Source: Geothrix sp. (GTDB lineage: Bacteria; Acidobacteriota; Holophagae; Holophagales; Holophagaceae). From it: a stretch of DNA of 64,000 nt. The translations under genes and the position numbers were made by a program. Positions 7,972 to 18,275 of this stretch are shown piece after piece. How positions within the stretch are numbered: the first letter of the stretch is position 1; the number at the start of each line of letters is the position of its first letter. The stretch covers positions 1,476,857-1,540,856 of the forward strand of contig NZ_CP126625.1 of NCBI RefSeq assembly GCF_030219325.1, given 5' to 3'. The notes below the pieces were generated by a model, which saw nothing but the letters and a program-made list of their open reading frames with translations, did not search any database and was not told where the DNA came from.

Positions 7972-8266
7972 AGCATCCTCCATGATGGGAAGCGGGGGGC
8001 GTCTTTGCCTCCGACAGGTATTCTTCGGGTTGGCGCGATAGATACATGAATTTTATTTTATGGCCCCGACCCGAGCGAATTGCAACCAGGTCTCAAACCC
8101 TGTCCACTGGCGGGCCCGGAAAGGGGACCACGCCATCACGGAATGACCAAAGCTGGGCCAGAGGATGATTCAGCCGATAGGACTCGGGTGAGCCCTCCGG
8201 CCAGCGGCTCGCGATCCAACCGAGGCTCTCCAGCGCGCGTGCAATGCCCGGCCAGAGGGATGCACC
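7972..8266. other. Intergenic region before the signalling island
   Basis: This 295-base gap separates the small minus-strand gene from the first kinase. The notable part is an AT-rich patch, 8036-8062, in otherwise GC-rich DNA. It could contain the promoter of the small minus-strand gene, of the kinase operon, or both. Possible coding stretches here have poor starts and no recognisable product. GAGGG lies eight bases before the kinase ATG. Confidence 0.5.
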
Positions 8267-10657
8267 ATGGCAAGTCCAGCACCCATCCAGATCCTGTTGG
8301 TCGAAGATTCGGAAGAGGATGCCCTGCTGCTCCAGACTCACCTGAAGGGGGAGGGGCTGGCCTGCGAGGTGGTCCGGGTCGAGGAGATGGAACCGCTCCG
8401 GGCCGCCCTCACGACCCGTACCTGGGACCTCCTGCTCACGGATTTCGCCCTGCCCACCCTCGATGGATTCGATGTGCTGAAGGAGGCCAGGCGGCTGGTT
8501 CCCGGGCTGCCCTGCATCGTCGTCTCGGGCCGCATCGGCGAGGAGGCGGCGGTCGAGGCGCTGCGGGCGGGGGCCAAGGATTTCGTGAGCAAATTCAGGC
8601 TGGCCCGCCTCATGCCCGCCATCCAACGCGAACTGTCCGAGAGCCAGGTGCGAGCCGGCGCAGTCGAGGCCAGGACCGAGCTGAAGGCGACGGAAGACCG
8701 CTTCCGGGCCATCACGGGGGCAGCCCTGGATGGCATCGTGATGATGGACCCGAGGGGACGGGTGTCCTTCTGGAACCAGTCTGCTGAGCGCATCTTCGGA
8801 TTCAATGAGCAGGAGGCCATGGGGCGGGACCTCCACGAGCTCATCGCCCCCGTCCGCTTCCATGTGGCCTTCCGCAGGGCCTTCGCGACGTTCAGCGCCA
8901 ACGGGCGGGGCAGTGCGATCGGCAAGGTGACGGAGCTGATCGCCCAGCGCCAGGACGGCGAGGAGTTCCCGGTGGAGTTCAGCCTCTCGGCGCTCCAGGA
9001 AGGCGACGCGTGGTCCGCCGTGGGCGTCGTCCGGGACATCAGCGAGCGGAAGGCGCTCGAGCGGGAGCAGTTCGAGAACCTCCAGTTCCTCCGCACGCTC
9101 ATCGAGACCCTGCCGAACCCGCTCTATTACGAGGATCCGAACGGCCTCATCCTGGGCTGCAACCAGGCCTTCCAGGATTTCCTGGGCCGGCCCACCCGCG
9201 AGATCCTCGGACTGGCGGCGCGGGATGTGCTCCCCGAAGCGGAGCTCCAGGGGACCGACGGCTCTGGCCTCCTTGAGGCCTCCTTCAGGCGGACGCTGCC
9301 CAATGGGGCCGTCCACCACGCGATCTTCCGCAAGGCGCCGTTCTTCCAGGCGGATGGGGACATTGCCGGGTACGTGGCGACCTTCCTCGACATCACCCGG
9401 CTGAAGGAGACGGAGGAAGCCCTGCGGCAGAACGAGTCGTTGTTCTCGGCCATCCACCGCCACGTGGTGGACTTGATCGCCATCATCGACAGCGAAGGGC
9501 GGCGACTCTACAACAGCCCCTCCTACCAGTTCGTACTCGGCTATTCAGAGCAGGAAATGCTGTCGCTGTCCTCCATGGACCTGCTCCACCCCGATGACCT
9601 CGACCGCGTGTCCCAGGCCATCCGGGACCTGATGAACGGGTACCTGACCCAGGGGCTGGAATACCGCCTGAGGCACAAGGATGGCCGCTGGCTCCACTTC
9701 GAGAGCACCGCCGCGATCATCCCCGACCAGGACACCGGCAACGTCCGGGCGCTGGTGGTCGCGCGGAACGTGACCGAGCGCAAGGAGGCCGAGCAGAACC
9801 GGGCGGCCATGGAAGTCCAGCTGCGGCAGTCCCAGAAACTGGAGGCCATCGGTCAGCTGGCGGCTGGCATCGCCCACGAGATCAACACCCCCACGCAGTA
9901 CATCGGTGACAATGCCACGTTCCTGCGGGACTCCTTTGATGAGGCCTTCTCCCTGATGGGCCGCCTGATGGCCCACCTCATGGAGATCCGGGTCATGGGC
10001 GGGAGCGCGGGCGAAGCCGCGGGGAAGGCGTTGGACGACCTGGCAGGCACGGATCTGGACTACCTCGGGACCGAGATTCCAAAGGCCATCCAGCAGAGCC
10101 TGGATGGTGTGTCGCGGATCTCGAAGATCGTCAGCGCCATGAAGGATTTCTCCCACCCCGGCAGCGAATCCAAGGTGATGGCTGATCTGCATAGGGCCAT
10201 CGAGAGCACCATCACAGTGTCCAGGAATGAATGGAAGTACGTGGCGGAACTGGATATGAAATTCGATGAGGCGGTTCCCATGGTGCCCTGCTTCCCCGGG
10301 GAGCTGAACCAGGTGGTGCTCAACCTCATCGTCAACGCGGCCCATGCCATCGAGGCCTCGAAGGAGCGGCGCCCAGCCGGCGGGCTGGGGAAGATCACCG
10401 TGAGGACCGCCCTCCATTCAGGGGAAGTCGAAGTATCCGTGTCGGACGATGGGACCGGCATTCCGGAGGAGATCCAGCAACGGATCTTCGAACCCTTCTT
10501 CACCACCAAGCCCGTGGGGAAGGGCACTGGCCAGGGCCTGGCCATCGCCTACAAGGTCATCGTGGACAAGCATGGAGGAAGGATCCTCGTGGACTCCACC
10601 CCGGGCCGGGGGACCACCTTCCGGCTGTTCCTGCCCCTCCCCCAGCCGGGCACCTGA
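8267..10657 (+). CDS. Hybrid sensor histidine kinase, REC-PAS-PAS-PAS-kinase
   Basis: This is a cytoplasmic 796-residue kinase with no membrane segment. An N-terminal receiver (residues 1-120, phospho-acceptor D59, K109) is followed by three PAS domains at about 146-260, 270-385 and 395-515. The kinase H-box [18 protein letters not shown] (H537) comes next, then an ATPase domain with N-box [25 protein letters not shown] and [10 protein letters not shown]. The helix after the H-box is extended by a segment ending [18 protein letters not shown], shared with the kinase at 26436. A receiver placed first suggests that another kinase's phosphate controls this one. It heads a co-directional gene run, seven bases before the HDOD regulator. 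The signal sensed cannot be deduced. Confidence 0.92.
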   Translation: MASPAPIQILLVEDSEEDALLLQTHLKGEGLACEVVRVEEMEPLRAALTTRTWDLLLTDFALPTLDGFDVLKEARRLVPGLPCIVVSGRIGEEAAVEALRAGAKDFVSKFRLARLMPAIQRELSESQVRAGAVEARTELKATEDRFRAITGAALDGIVMMDPRGRVSFWNQSAERIFGFNEQEAMGRDLHELIAPVRFHVAFRRAFATFSANGRGSAIGKVTELIAQRQDGEEFPVEFSLSALQEGDAWSAVGVVRDISERKALEREQFENLQFLRTLIETLPNPLYYEDPNGLILGCNQAFQDFLGRPTREILGLAARDVLPEAELQGTDGSGLLEASFRRTLPNGAVHHAIFRKAPFFQADGDIAGYVATFLDITRLKETEEALRQNESLFSAIHRHVVDLIAIIDSEGRRLYNSPSYQFVLGYSEQEMLSLSSMDLLHPDDLDRVSQAIRDLMNGYLTQGLEYRLRHKDGRWLHFESTAAIIPDQDTGNVRALVVARNVTERKEAEQNRAAMEVQLRQSQKLEAIGQLAAGIAHEINTPTQYIGDNATFLRDSFDEAFSLMGRLMAHLMEIRVMGGSAGEAAGKALDDLAGTDLDYLGTEIPKAIQQSLDGVSRISKIVSAMKDFSHPGSESKVMADLHRAIESTITVSRNEWKYVAELDMKFDEAVPMVPCFPGELNQVVLNLIVNAAHAIEASKERRPAGGLGKITVRTALHSGEVEVSVSDDGTGIPEEIQQRIFEPFFTTKPVGKGTGQGLAIAYKVIVDKHGGRILVDSTPGRGTTFRLFLPLPQPGT

Positions 10658-10664
10658 GGCCCCG

Positions 10665-11876
10665 ATGCTGAAACAGCAGATCCTCTTCGTGGATGACGAG
10701 CCCATGGTGCTCCAGGGGCTCCAGCGGATCCTCCGGCCCCTGCGGGGCGAATGGGACATGGTCTTCGCGGAAAGCGGGGGCAGGGCCCTGGAGCTGATGG
10801 CCGGCCATCCCTTCGATGTGATCGTCTCGGACATGCGGATGCCCGGCATGAACGGCGCCGAGCTGCTGCGGGAGGTCATGCGGCGCCATCCGACCACGGT
10901 CCGGATGGTGTTGTCCGGCCATGCCGACAAGGACCTGGTGACCCAGTGCGTGGGCGTGGCCCACCAGTACATTTCGAAGCCCTGCGACCCCGAGCAGCTC
11001 AAGGCCATGGTCAGGAACGCCTGCGCCCTGGCGGGCAAGCTCGTGGATGACGAGGTGAAGCGGGTGATCGGTGCCATCGACCGGCTCCCCAATGTCCCGG
11101 AAGTCTACGTCGAGCTGAAGCAGGCCCTCTCCCGGGAGGAATCCGATCCCAGGGTTCTCGGGGAGATCATCCAGAAGGATCCCGGGATGACCGCGAAGAT
11201 CCTGAAGCTCGTCAACAGCGCCTTCTTCGGGCTGCGGAGGACCATCAACCACCCCCAGGAGGCCGTGGCCTACCTGGGCATCGACATCGTCAAGACCCTG
11301 GTGCTCTCCAACAGCATCTTCCAGCAGTCCCAGCCCTTCCAGACGCGGACCTTCGGCATTTCCGACGTCTGGCACCACAGCATGGCCGTGGCCGCCGGAG
11401 CCAAGGCCATCGCGCAGGCCGAGGGCCTGGACCGCGTGCTCCAGGAGGAGGCCTTCGTCGGCGGGATCCTCCATGACGTCGGCGTGCTGATCCTTGCCTC
11501 GAATTTTCCGGACCTGTACAACCGGGCCGTCGAGCTCGTCACGGAAGAGCATGTCCTGCTGCCTACGGCGGAGCAGGAGATGTTCGGCGTCACCCACGCG
11601 GAAGTCGGCGCCTATCTGCTGGGGCTGTGGGGGCTGCCCGCCGGCATCCTCAAGATCGTGAGCCTCCACCATCGGCCCCACGCCTTCGAGAGCGAGGGCA
11701 TGTGCTCGGCCATGGCGGTCCATGCGGCCGACGTGATCTGCGGCGCGAAGGGGGGGCAGGCCCTGTTCGAATCGGGCCGTTTCAACCAGGAGTCCCTGGA
11801 GCGCGCAGGGCTTGCCGGGCACCAGGACGCGTGGGCCGCTGCCTGCGCATCCGCGTCGGAAAAGGAGCTTCCATGA
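10665..11876 (+). CDS. Response regulator with HDOD output domain
   Basis: This is a 403-residue protein with a receiver at 5-125 (D11-D12 pocket, phospho-acceptor D56 in [10 protein letters not shown] near 106 in YISKPCD). It is followed by an HDOD domain at about 135-340 with the signature [25 protein letters not shown] and the internal [12 protein letters not shown] domains are HD-related folds generally without phosphodiesterase activity, and they often act as scaffolds in c-di-GMP, motility or chemotaxis pathways. It sits seven bases after the hybrid kinase, and its stop overlaps the next ATG (ATGA). It is thus probably the direct partner of that kinase and co-translated with the next regulator. 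Confidence 0.92.
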   Translation: MLKQQILFVDDEPMVLQGLQRILRPLRGEWDMVFAESGGRALELMAGHPFDVIVSDMRMPGMNGAELLREVMRRHPTTVRMVLSGHADKDLVTQCVGVAHQYISKPCDPEQLKAMVRNACALAGKLVDDEVKRVIGAIDRLPNVPEVYVELKQALSREESDPRVLGEIIQKDPGMTAKILKLVNSAFFGLRRTINHPQEAVAYLGIDIVKTLVLSNSIFQQSQPFQTRTFGISDVWHHSMAVAAGAKAIAQAEGLDRVLQEEAFVGGILHDVGVLILASNFPDLYNRAVELVTEEHVLLPTAEQEMFGVTHAEVGAYLLGLWGLPAGILKIVSLHHRPHAFESEGMCSAMAVHAADVICGAKGGQALFESGRFNQESLERAGLAGHQDAWAAACASASEKELP

Positions 11877-13015
11877 CCCACAGAACCCTGCTGGTGGACG
11901 ACGACCGGAACATCCTGAGCGGCTATCAGCGCGTGCTGCGCAAGAACATCATCCTCGACGTGGCCCAGGGGGGGCAGGAGGCCCTCCGGATGCTTCTCGA
12001 GCAGGGGCCCTACGGCGTGGTGGTGGCCGACATGCAGATGCCGGGGATGTCCGGGCTGGAGCTGCTGGCCAAGGCCCAATTCGCCTGCCCGGACACGGTG
12101 CGCATCATGCTCACCGGGAACACGGACCAGAAGACCGCGGCGGATGCCGTGAATCAGGGCCAGGTCTTCCGGTTCCTCACCAAGCCCTGCTCTCCCCAGG
12201 ATCTCGAGCTGGCGATCCACGCGGGGCAGCGGCAGTACGACCTGGTCCGGGCGGAACGGGAACTGCTGGAGGGCACCCTCACGGGGGCCATCGAAGTGCT
12301 GGCGGAGCTGCTCGCCAGCGTGGACCCCGCCGCCTTCAGCCTCGGCCTGTCCGTGCGTGGCCGGTGCGGCGAAGTGGCCCGGGCCCTTGGATCCGGCGAT
12401 GTCTGGGCCATCGAGGTGGCCGCCATGCTGGCCCCCATCGGCAGGATCGCGCTCCCGAGGGAGGTGCTGAAAGCCGAGGCCTACAAGCCCGAGACCCAGG
12501 CCATCCTCATCCGGGTCCCCGAGCTGGGGGCGAGCATGATCCAGACGATCCCGCGCCTGGAGTCGGTGGCCGACATCATCCGGTATCAGGCCAAGGGATT
12601 CGACGGGTCGGGCATTCCCGAAGAGGGCCTGACGGGAGAGGACATTCCGCTCGGGGCGCGGATCCTCAAGGCGGTGCAGGATTTCACCACCCTCGAGACC
12701 CAACGCCACAGCGGGGCGGTCGCCCTCGAGGAGTTGAAGCTCCATGGGAAGGCCTACGATCCGGCGGTCCTGAAGGCCATGGAGCAGTGCTTCGGCAACT
12801 CCGTCCGGACCAGGCCGGCGCCCAGGCTGGTGCGGCGGGAGGACCTCGTCCCGGGGCTGATCCTGGCCGGTGACCTCCATACCACCGCGGGGCAGCTGGT
12901 GCTGGGGCAGGGGCTCCGCCTCGGCCATGGCCACCTCGAGCTGCTGAGGAACCTGGTGGACATCCTGGGGATTCCGGACCGGATCCCGGTCCTCGACGGC
13001 CCGGCCCAGGGGTAG
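11873..13015 (+). CDS. Response regulator with degenerate HD-GYP-like domain (copy 1)
   Basis: This is a 380-residue protein. Its receiver occupies residues 1-120 (D53 in VADMQMPGM, T/K switch in FLTKPCSP), followed by a helical linker and an HD-GYP-like region at about 140-290. The RpfG-type landmarks are recognisable but stripped: where LLHDIGKIGIP is expected the protein reads MLAPIGRIALP, and where HHERxDGxGYP is expected it reads RYQAKGFDGSGIP. The HD metal pair and the histidine pair are therefore missing, so c-di-GMP hydrolysis is not expected. A C-terminal segment of about 70 residues (RREDLVPGLILAGDL) is shared with the next gene. It overlaps the HDOD gene by four bases and is followed by its paralogue after three. 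Confidence 0.85.
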   Translation: MTHRTLLVDDDRNILSGYQRVLRKNIILDVAQGGQEALRMLLEQGPYGVVVADMQMPGMSGLELLAKAQFACPDTVRIMLTGNTDQKTAADAVNQGQVFRFLTKPCSPQDLELAIHAGQRQYDLVRAERELLEGTLTGAIEVLAELLASVDPAAFSLGLSVRGRCGEVARALGSGDVWAIEVAAMLAPIGRIALPREVLKAEAYKPETQAILIRVPELGASMIQTIPRLESVADIIRYQAKGFDGSGIPEEGLTGEDIPLGARILKAVQDFTTLETQRHSGAVALEELKLHGKAYDPAVLKAMEQCFGNSVRTRPAPRLVRREDLVPGLILAGDLHTTAGQLVLGQGLRLGHGHLELLRNLVDILGIPDRIPVLDGPAQG

Positions 13016-13018
13016 CCC

Positions 13019-14173
13019 ATGAAGCCGAAGATCCTGCTGGTGGATGACGAGGCGAATGTCCTTCAGGCCTACGCCCGGGTTCTGCGCGGGCGGTTCGCCC
13101 TCGACACGGCTCTGGGGGGGGAAGCGGCGCTGGAGTGCATGGCGGACCGCGGGCCCTACGCGGTGGTCGTGTCTGATATGCGGATGCCGGGAATGGATGG
13201 CGTGACCTTCCTCGCCTGGTCCATGGCCCAGCATCCTGACACGGTCCGCATCATGCTTACGGGCAACGCCGACCAGGGCACGGCCATGGAAGCCGTGAAC
13301 CGCGGCTCGATCTTCCGCTTTCTCACCAAGCCCTGCGACTCGGAGCTGCTCAGCCAGACCCTGGATCTGGCCGTGCGCCAGCATCAGCTGATCACGGCCG
13401 AGAAGTCCCTGGTGGAGGACACGCTCAAGGGCGCCATCCGGATGCTGGTGGAACTGCTCTCGTGCCTCGACCCCATCTCCTTCGGCCGGGCCCAGGCCAT
13501 GGCTGCCCATGCGGAGGCCATCGCGCGGGAGATGAGCATGGAGAATCCCTGGGTGCTGGGCATCGCGTCGATCCTGTCCCAGATCGGCATCCTCACGGTG
13601 CCCGAGGGCGTGGCCACCAAGCTTCAGACCGGGACCTTCCTCACCAGCGCCGAGAGGGATCTCGCCAATCGGATCCCCGAGATCGGTGCGGACCTCATCC
13701 GGAACATCCCCCGCCTTGAGGAAGTGGCCGAGGCCGTGCTCTACATGAACAAGAACCTGAACGGGACCGGCTACCCCCCCGACGACAAGAAGGATCAGGA
13801 CATCCCCCTGGGCGGCCGCATCCTCCGGGTGGTCTGGGACTACGAGCGCCTGCTTCCGAAGTTCAGCGGTCCCCTCTCGGCCCTCCGCGACATGGAGGGC
13901 CGGACGACCTGGTACGACCTGGATGTCCTGCGCGCCTTCAAGCGCTGCCTGGAGCGCGAGGACACGGAGGCCCCGTCCACGCCCACCCAGCGGATTGGCC
14001 TCCATGAACTCAGGATCGGCCACGTGCTCCTGGCAGGCATCGAGACCGTGGATGGCCTGCTCGTGGTTCCCGAAGCCACGGTGATCGGACTGGCCCACCT
14101 CCAGAAACTCCGCAATTTCGCCCGTCTTTCCGGAATCCGGGAACCGCTGATCGTGAAGGGGGAACCGGCATGA
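13019..14173 (+). CDS. Response regulator with degenerate HD-GYP-like domain (copy 2)
   Basis: This is a 384-residue paralogue of the preceding gene, with the same layout. The receiver (D53 in [18 protein letters not shown]) is followed by an HD-GYP-like region and the shared C-terminal segment (HELRIGHVLLAGIET). It too lacks the catalytic signature, with ILSQIGILTVP for LLHDIGK and YMNKNLNGTGYP for HHERxDGxGYP; the GYP itself survives. The two receivers are much alike (both carry DTVRIMLTGN), so one could be phosphorylated by kinases that also act on the other. Its stop overlaps the next kinase's ATG (ATGA). The likely role is a phosphorylation-dependent binding or scaffold protein; this is inference. 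Confidence 0.85.
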   Translation: MKPKILLVDDEANVLQAYARVLRGRFALDTALGGEAALECMADRGPYAVVVSDMRMPGMDGVTFLAWSMAQHPDTVRIMLTGNADQGTAMEAVNRGSIFRFLTKPCDSELLSQTLDLAVRQHQLITAEKSLVEDTLKGAIRMLVELLSCLDPISFGRAQAMAAHAEAIAREMSMENPWVLGIASILSQIGILTVPEGVATKLQTGTFLTSAERDLANRIPEIGADLIRNIPRLEEVAEAVLYMNKNLNGTGYPPDDKKDQDIPLGGRILRVVWDYERLLPKFSGPLSALRDMEGRTTWYDLDVLRAFKRCLEREDTEAPSTPTQRIGLHELRIGHVLLAGIETVDGLLVVPEATVIGLAHLQKLRNFARLSGIREPLIVKGEPA

Positions 14174-17100
14174 CGCGGCCCCGCCCCTGCCGGCGGTACC
14201 GGGTGGCTTCGTCTGCAATGCAGGCGAGGGTGCGGGAGCCCGGAGAACCCCAGGCCGGGCTGCGGGAAGAGGAAAGGATCTACCAGGACCTCGTCAGGGC
14301 CCTGCCTTCGGGGATTTACCGCCTTCGAGTGGAACCGAGCCGGGCCATGACGGCCAGCGAGTGGGAGGACATCTGCCGCTCCACCTACACCATCGAATTC
14401 GTCAGCGACCGGTTCTGCGAGATTTCCGGCCTCGGCCGGGAAGCCTTCCAGGCCTCGCCGGGCCTGATCCTGGACCACATCCACCCCGAGGACCGGGCGA
14501 ATTTCAGCGAGCGCAACGCGGAGGCCCTGACCCGGATGTCGCCGTTCCAGTGGGAGGGGCGCATGGGGTTTGGCCGGGACTGGCGATGGGTCCGGTTCGA
14601 GTCCCAGCCCCGGGTCCTTCCAGATGGCGCGTCACTGTGGACGGGCGTCCTGACGGACCTCACGGAACGCCGGAAGAGCAGCAGCGACTACCGCCGGATG
14701 CACCGGCTGCTGCGCCAGGCGGAATCCATCGCCAAGGTGGGAGGGTGGGAGATCGATCTGGAGGCGGGCACCCTCTACTGGTCCGAAGAGGTCTTCCGCA
14801 TCCACGAACTGGACCCTGCCACCTACGCACCCACGGTCGAGACCTCGATCCAGTTCTATGCCCCGGAATGGCGGCCGGTCATCACCCGGGCGGTTCAGCT
14901 GGCCATCGACCGGGGTGAGAACTTCGATCTGGACTTGGAGCTCCTCACTGCCACCGGCCGGCGCATCTGGATCCATGCCACGAGCCAGGTCGTCATGAGG
15001 GACGGCCAGGTGGTGAAGGTGGTGGGCGCCTTCCGGGACATCGCCGAGGAGCGCCTGGCCGCCGAGACCCTGGCCAAGAACCACGCGGTGCTGGCAAGCA
15101 TCATGGAGAGCGCCGAGGGGCCGATCTTCTCACTGGATCGCGAATACCGCTACACCAGCTTCAACCGGGCCCACGCCGCGGCCATGAAGCTCCTGTACGG
15201 CGCTGAGATCAGCCTCGGCTCCTGCCTTCTCGATTACCAGACCGCCCCGGCGGACCGTGCCGTCGCGAAGGCCAACCTGGATCGGGCGCTGGATGGGGAA
15301 TCCTTCGTGGAAGAGGGCATGTCCGGCGCGGAAGATCATGCGCGGCGCTACTTCGAAGTGTGGCATACCCCCACCCGTAACGATGGTGGCGAAGTCATCG
15401 GCGTGGCGGTCACCGCGCGCGATACCACCCGGCGCCGGAGGTCAGAGGAGGCTCTCCGTGAGAGCGAACAGCGCTACCACACGCTCTTCGACAACAACCA
15501 CGCGATCAAGATGCTCATCGATCCGTCGGATGGCAGCATCGTGGACGCGAATCCGGCCGCCATCCGCTTCTACGGCTGGTCGCGGGATCAGCTCCAGGGG
15601 ATGAACATCAATGAGATCAACACCCTGCCTTCGGACCAGCTTCAGAGTGCCATCGGCTCCGCGGCAGGAATATTCCAGGACTACTTCGAGTTCGTCCATC
15701 GCCGGGCCGACGGGTCGCTGAGGAACGTGGATGTCTACAGCGGTCCGATCGTCATCGAAGGCCGGACGCTGCTCTACTCCATCATCCATGACACCACTGA
15801 CCGGGTGCGCGCCGTGGAGGCCAATGCCCGCCTCCTCCACATCCTGGAGTCCAGCTTCAACGAGATCTACATCTTCAACCGGGAAAACCTGCATTTCGAG
15901 TACGTCAACCGCGCGGCGCTCGGGAACCTCGGCTATTCGGCCGGGGACATTGGCACGATGACCCCCCTGGACCTGAAGCCGGAGTTCACCGAAGCGGCCT
16001 TCAGGGCAGTCCTGACTCCTCTGCTGCGGCATGAACAGAAGCTGGTCTCCTTCGAGACCATGCATCGCCGGGCGGACGGGTCCCTCTACCCGGTCGAGGT
16101 CCATGTCCAGCTGGCCGGTCCGGGTGGCCTGGAGGTCTTCCTGGCCGTGGTCCTGGACATCTCGGAGCGCCGTGCCGCCGAACTGGCGTTGCACAGCCGG
16201 GTGAGCCAACTCCAGGTCATGCTCGACCTGGCCTCGCTCCCCGACAGCCATTCGGGCAAGGACCTGCTGAAGGAAGGGCTCGAGTGCATCGCCAGGATCT
16301 CGGGCAGCCGGGTGGGGTTCCTCCATCTGCTCCTGGAAGATCAGGAGACCCTCGAACTCACGGCCTGGACCGCCGACACCATGAAGCACTGCACGGCCAG
16401 CTTCGATACCCACTATCCCGTGGCCATGGCCGGGATCTGGGCCGATGCGGTCAGGCTGAGGAAACCGGTGATCCACAACGACTATGCGGAGCGGACGGAT
16501 CGGAAGGGCATGCCCGAGGGGCACTTCCCCCTGACCCGGGAAGTGGTGGTGCCCGTCGTGGAATCCGGCAAGGTCCGGATGATCGTGGGTGTGGGTAACA
16601 AGCCGACCGACTATGACGACTTGGACGTGGGTCAGCTCGAGGTGGTGGCGGGGGACCTCTGGAATGCCTATGCCCGGCAGATGGTGGTCAAGCAGTTGAT
16701 GTCCAGCGAGGCGAGCCTGAGGGCTACCTTCGATCAGGCCCTCGTGGGCATCGTCCACCTCGGCTTCGATGGGAGGATCCTGAGGGCGAACAAGCGGTTC
16801 GCGGACATCCTGGGACTCGACCCGCAGGACCTGGCCGGCATGGAGATCTCCCGGATCACCCATCCCGGGGATCAGCTGCCCGACGGCGTCATGTTCCAGG
16901 ACATCCTGCAGGACATGGGGGGCAGTTTCATCCAGGAGAAGCGCTACCTGGGTTCGGGTGGCGCGATCGTCTGGGTCCAGCTGCTGGCTTCCCTCGTCGC
17001 CCCGAGCGAGAACGAAGCCGGGTACATCCTGAACGTGGTGGAGGACATCACGGAACGCAAGCGAATGGAATCGGAGATCCAGCACCTGAACCGAGACCTG

Positions 17101-17832
17101 GAGCACCGGGTGGAGGTGAGGACGCACCAGCTCGAGTCGGCAAACCAGGAACTGGAGGCCTTCGCCTACAGCGTGTCGCACGATCTGCGGGCCCCCCTCA
17201 GGACCATCAGCGGATTCAGCGAAGCCCTGAGCCGGGACGGGGACTCCGTGCTGTCATCCGAGGGCCTTGGCCACCTGAATCGGATCCAGGGAGGCGCCAT
17301 CCGGATGGCCCAGCTCATCGAGGATCTGCTGCAGCTGTCCCGCGTCGGGCGGGATGACTTCGTTGCGATGCCACTGGACCTTGGCGGCCTGGCCGAGCAG
17401 GTGCTGGCCAAACTCAAGGAAGCGGACCCGGGCCGCCCAGTGATCTGGCAAGTGGAGCGCCCCATCCTCGTGAAGGGGGATCCGAGGCTGCTTCGGATCC
17501 TCCTGGAGAATCTGCTGGGCAATGCCTGGAAGTTCACCTCCCACACGCCGGATCCACGCATCTGGGTGGCGGCCCATTCCGTGAACGGCAGCTCCGTGGA
17601 GGTGGCCATCCGCGACAATGGCGTCGGTTTCGTGTCCTCCCAGGCCAACCGGCTGTTCACCCCGTTCCAGCGCCTCCACAAGGCTGAGGAGTTCCCGGGG
17701 ACGGGCATCGGGTTGGCCATCGTCAAGCGCATCGTGAACCGCCATGGGGGATGGATCGCGGCCAAAGGGGAATTGGGTCATGGCGCCACCCTGTCCTTCA
17801 CGCTGCCCAAGCCTGAGGGGGGCCTGCTATGA
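14170..17832 (+). CDS. Multi-PAS/GAF sensor histidine kinase
   Basis: This is a soluble 1220-residue kinase. Reading along it there are five PAS-like modules (about 30-165, 175-300, 305-425, 430-545 and 550-670), a GAF domain at about 675-840 (opening LQVMLDLASLPDSHSGKDLL) and a sixth PAS at about 845-965. A coiled segment (LEHRVEVRTHQLESANQEL) then leads into the kinase core. The H-box is AFAYSVSHDLRAPLRT (H1004) and the ATPase ends GTGIGLAIVKRIVNRHGG. This core is the bacteriophytochrome-like class, but no chromophore-binding Cys-His GAF motif is evident. The ATG overlaps the previous stop, and its own stop overlaps the ATG of a single-domain receiver that is its probable target. An alternative start is the ATG at 14218. 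Confidence 0.9.
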   Translation: MTRPRPCRRYRVASSAMQARVREPGEPQAGLREEERIYQDLVRALPSGIYRLRVEPSRAMTASEWEDICRSTYTIEFVSDRFCEISGLGREAFQASPGLILDHIHPEDRANFSERNAEALTRMSPFQWEGRMGFGRDWRWVRFESQPRVLPDGASLWTGVLTDLTERRKSSSDYRRMHRLLRQAESIAKVGGWEIDLEAGTLYWSEEVFRIHELDPATYAPTVETSIQFYAPEWRPVITRAVQLAIDRGENFDLDLELLTATGRRIWIHATSQVVMRDGQVVKVVGAFRDIAEERLAAETLAKNHAVLASIMESAEGPIFSLDREYRYTSFNRAHAAAMKLLYGAEISLGSCLLDYQTAPADRAVAKANLDRALDGESFVEEGMSGAEDHARRYFEVWHTPTRNDGGEVIGVAVTARDTTRRRRSEEALRESEQRYHTLFDNNHAIKMLIDPSDGSIVDANPAAIRFYGWSRDQLQGMNINEINTLPSDQLQSAIGSAAGIFQDYFEFVHRRADGSLRNVDVYSGPIVIEGRTLLYSIIHDTTDRVRAVEANARLLHILESSFNEIYIFNRENLHFEYVNRAALGNLGYSAGDIGTMTPLDLKPEFTEAAFRAVLTPLLRHEQKLVSFETMHRRADGSLYPVEVHVQLAGPGGLEVFLAVVLDISERRAAELALHSRVSQLQVMLDLASLPDSHSGKDLLKEGLECIARISGSRVGFLHLLLEDQETLELTAWTADTMKHCTASFDTHYPVAMAGIWADAVRLRKPVIHNDYAERTDRKGMPEGHFPLTREVVVPVVESGKVRMIVGVGNKPTDYDDLDVGQLEVVAGDLWNAYARQMVVKQLMSSEASLRATFDQALVGIVHLGFDGRILRANKRFADILGLDPQDLAGMEISRITHPGDQLPDGVMFQDILQDMGGSFIQEKRYLGSGGAIVWVQLLASLVAPSENEAGYILNVVEDITERKRMESEIQHLNRDLEHRVEVRTHQLESANQELEAFAYSVSHDLRAPLRTISGFSEALSRDGDSVLSSEGLGHLNRIQGGAIRMAQLIEDLLQLSRVGRDDFVAMPLDLGGLAEQVLAKLKEADPGRPVIWQVERPILVKGDPRLLRILLENLLGNAWKFTSHTPDPRIWVAAHSVNGSSVEVAIRDNGVGFVSSQANRLFTPFQRLHKAEEFPGTGIGLAIVKRIVNRHGGWIAAKGELGHGATLSFTLPKPEGGLL

Positions 17833-18272
17833 AGCGCCCGGTCGTGCTCATCGTGGAGGATTGTCCGAACGACCTGGCCCTGCTCATGCTGGCCATCGAG
17901 AAGGCCGGTGTCCCCTTCGAGACCGCGGTGGCCACGGACGGGCAGGAGGCCCTGGACTGGCTGTTCCGGAAGGGGGCCCACGAGGATCGGGACGAGGAGG
18001 TCTATCCGGCCCTGGTCCTGATGGACCTGAAACTCCCCCGCCTGAGTGGCCTGGACGTGCTTCGGGCGCTCCGGCAGGAGCCCAGGGGGTGGCTGACTCC
18101 CGTGGTGGCCATGACAACCTCCGAAATGCCCTCCGACATCCAGAAGGCCTATGCGTTCGGAGCCAACGCTTACGTCCAGAAGCCCATGGACTTCAACGGG
18201 CTGGTGCGTCTGGTGGAAGCCCTCCGGGCCTTCTGGCTCTCGTTCAATGTCATCCATCCCATGATGAGGTGA
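17829..18272 (+). CDS. Single-domain response regulator, Rcp1-like
   Basis: This is a 147-residue stand-alone receiver with E10-D11 acidic pocket, phospho-acceptor D66 (LVLMDLKLP), T117-S and K near 132 (YVQKPMD). The extra loop LDWLFRKGAHEDRDEEVYPA before the phospho-acceptor strand, and the C-terminal LRAFWLSFNVI, are features of the Rcp1 type that serves phytochrome-class kinases. It overlaps that kind of kinase by four bases (ATGA), which makes the pairing likely. There is no output domain, so it must act through protein contact or as a phosphate relay, possibly to the receiver-headed kinase that follows after three bases. Confidence 0.93.
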   Translation: MKRPVVLIVEDCPNDLALLMLAIEKAGVPFETAVATDGQEALDWLFRKGAHEDRDEEVYPALVLMDLKLPRLSGLDVLRALRQEPRGWLTPVVAMTTSEMPSDIQKAYAFGANAYVQKPMDFNGLVRLVEALRAFWLSFNVIHPMMR

Positions 18273-18275
18273 ACG

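Noticed and set aside
14170-17832. A bacteriophytochrome
   Set aside because: The kinase core and Rcp1-like neighbour fit, but no biliverdin-binding Cys region or PHY domain is visible; the single GAF domain lacks the chromophore motifs.
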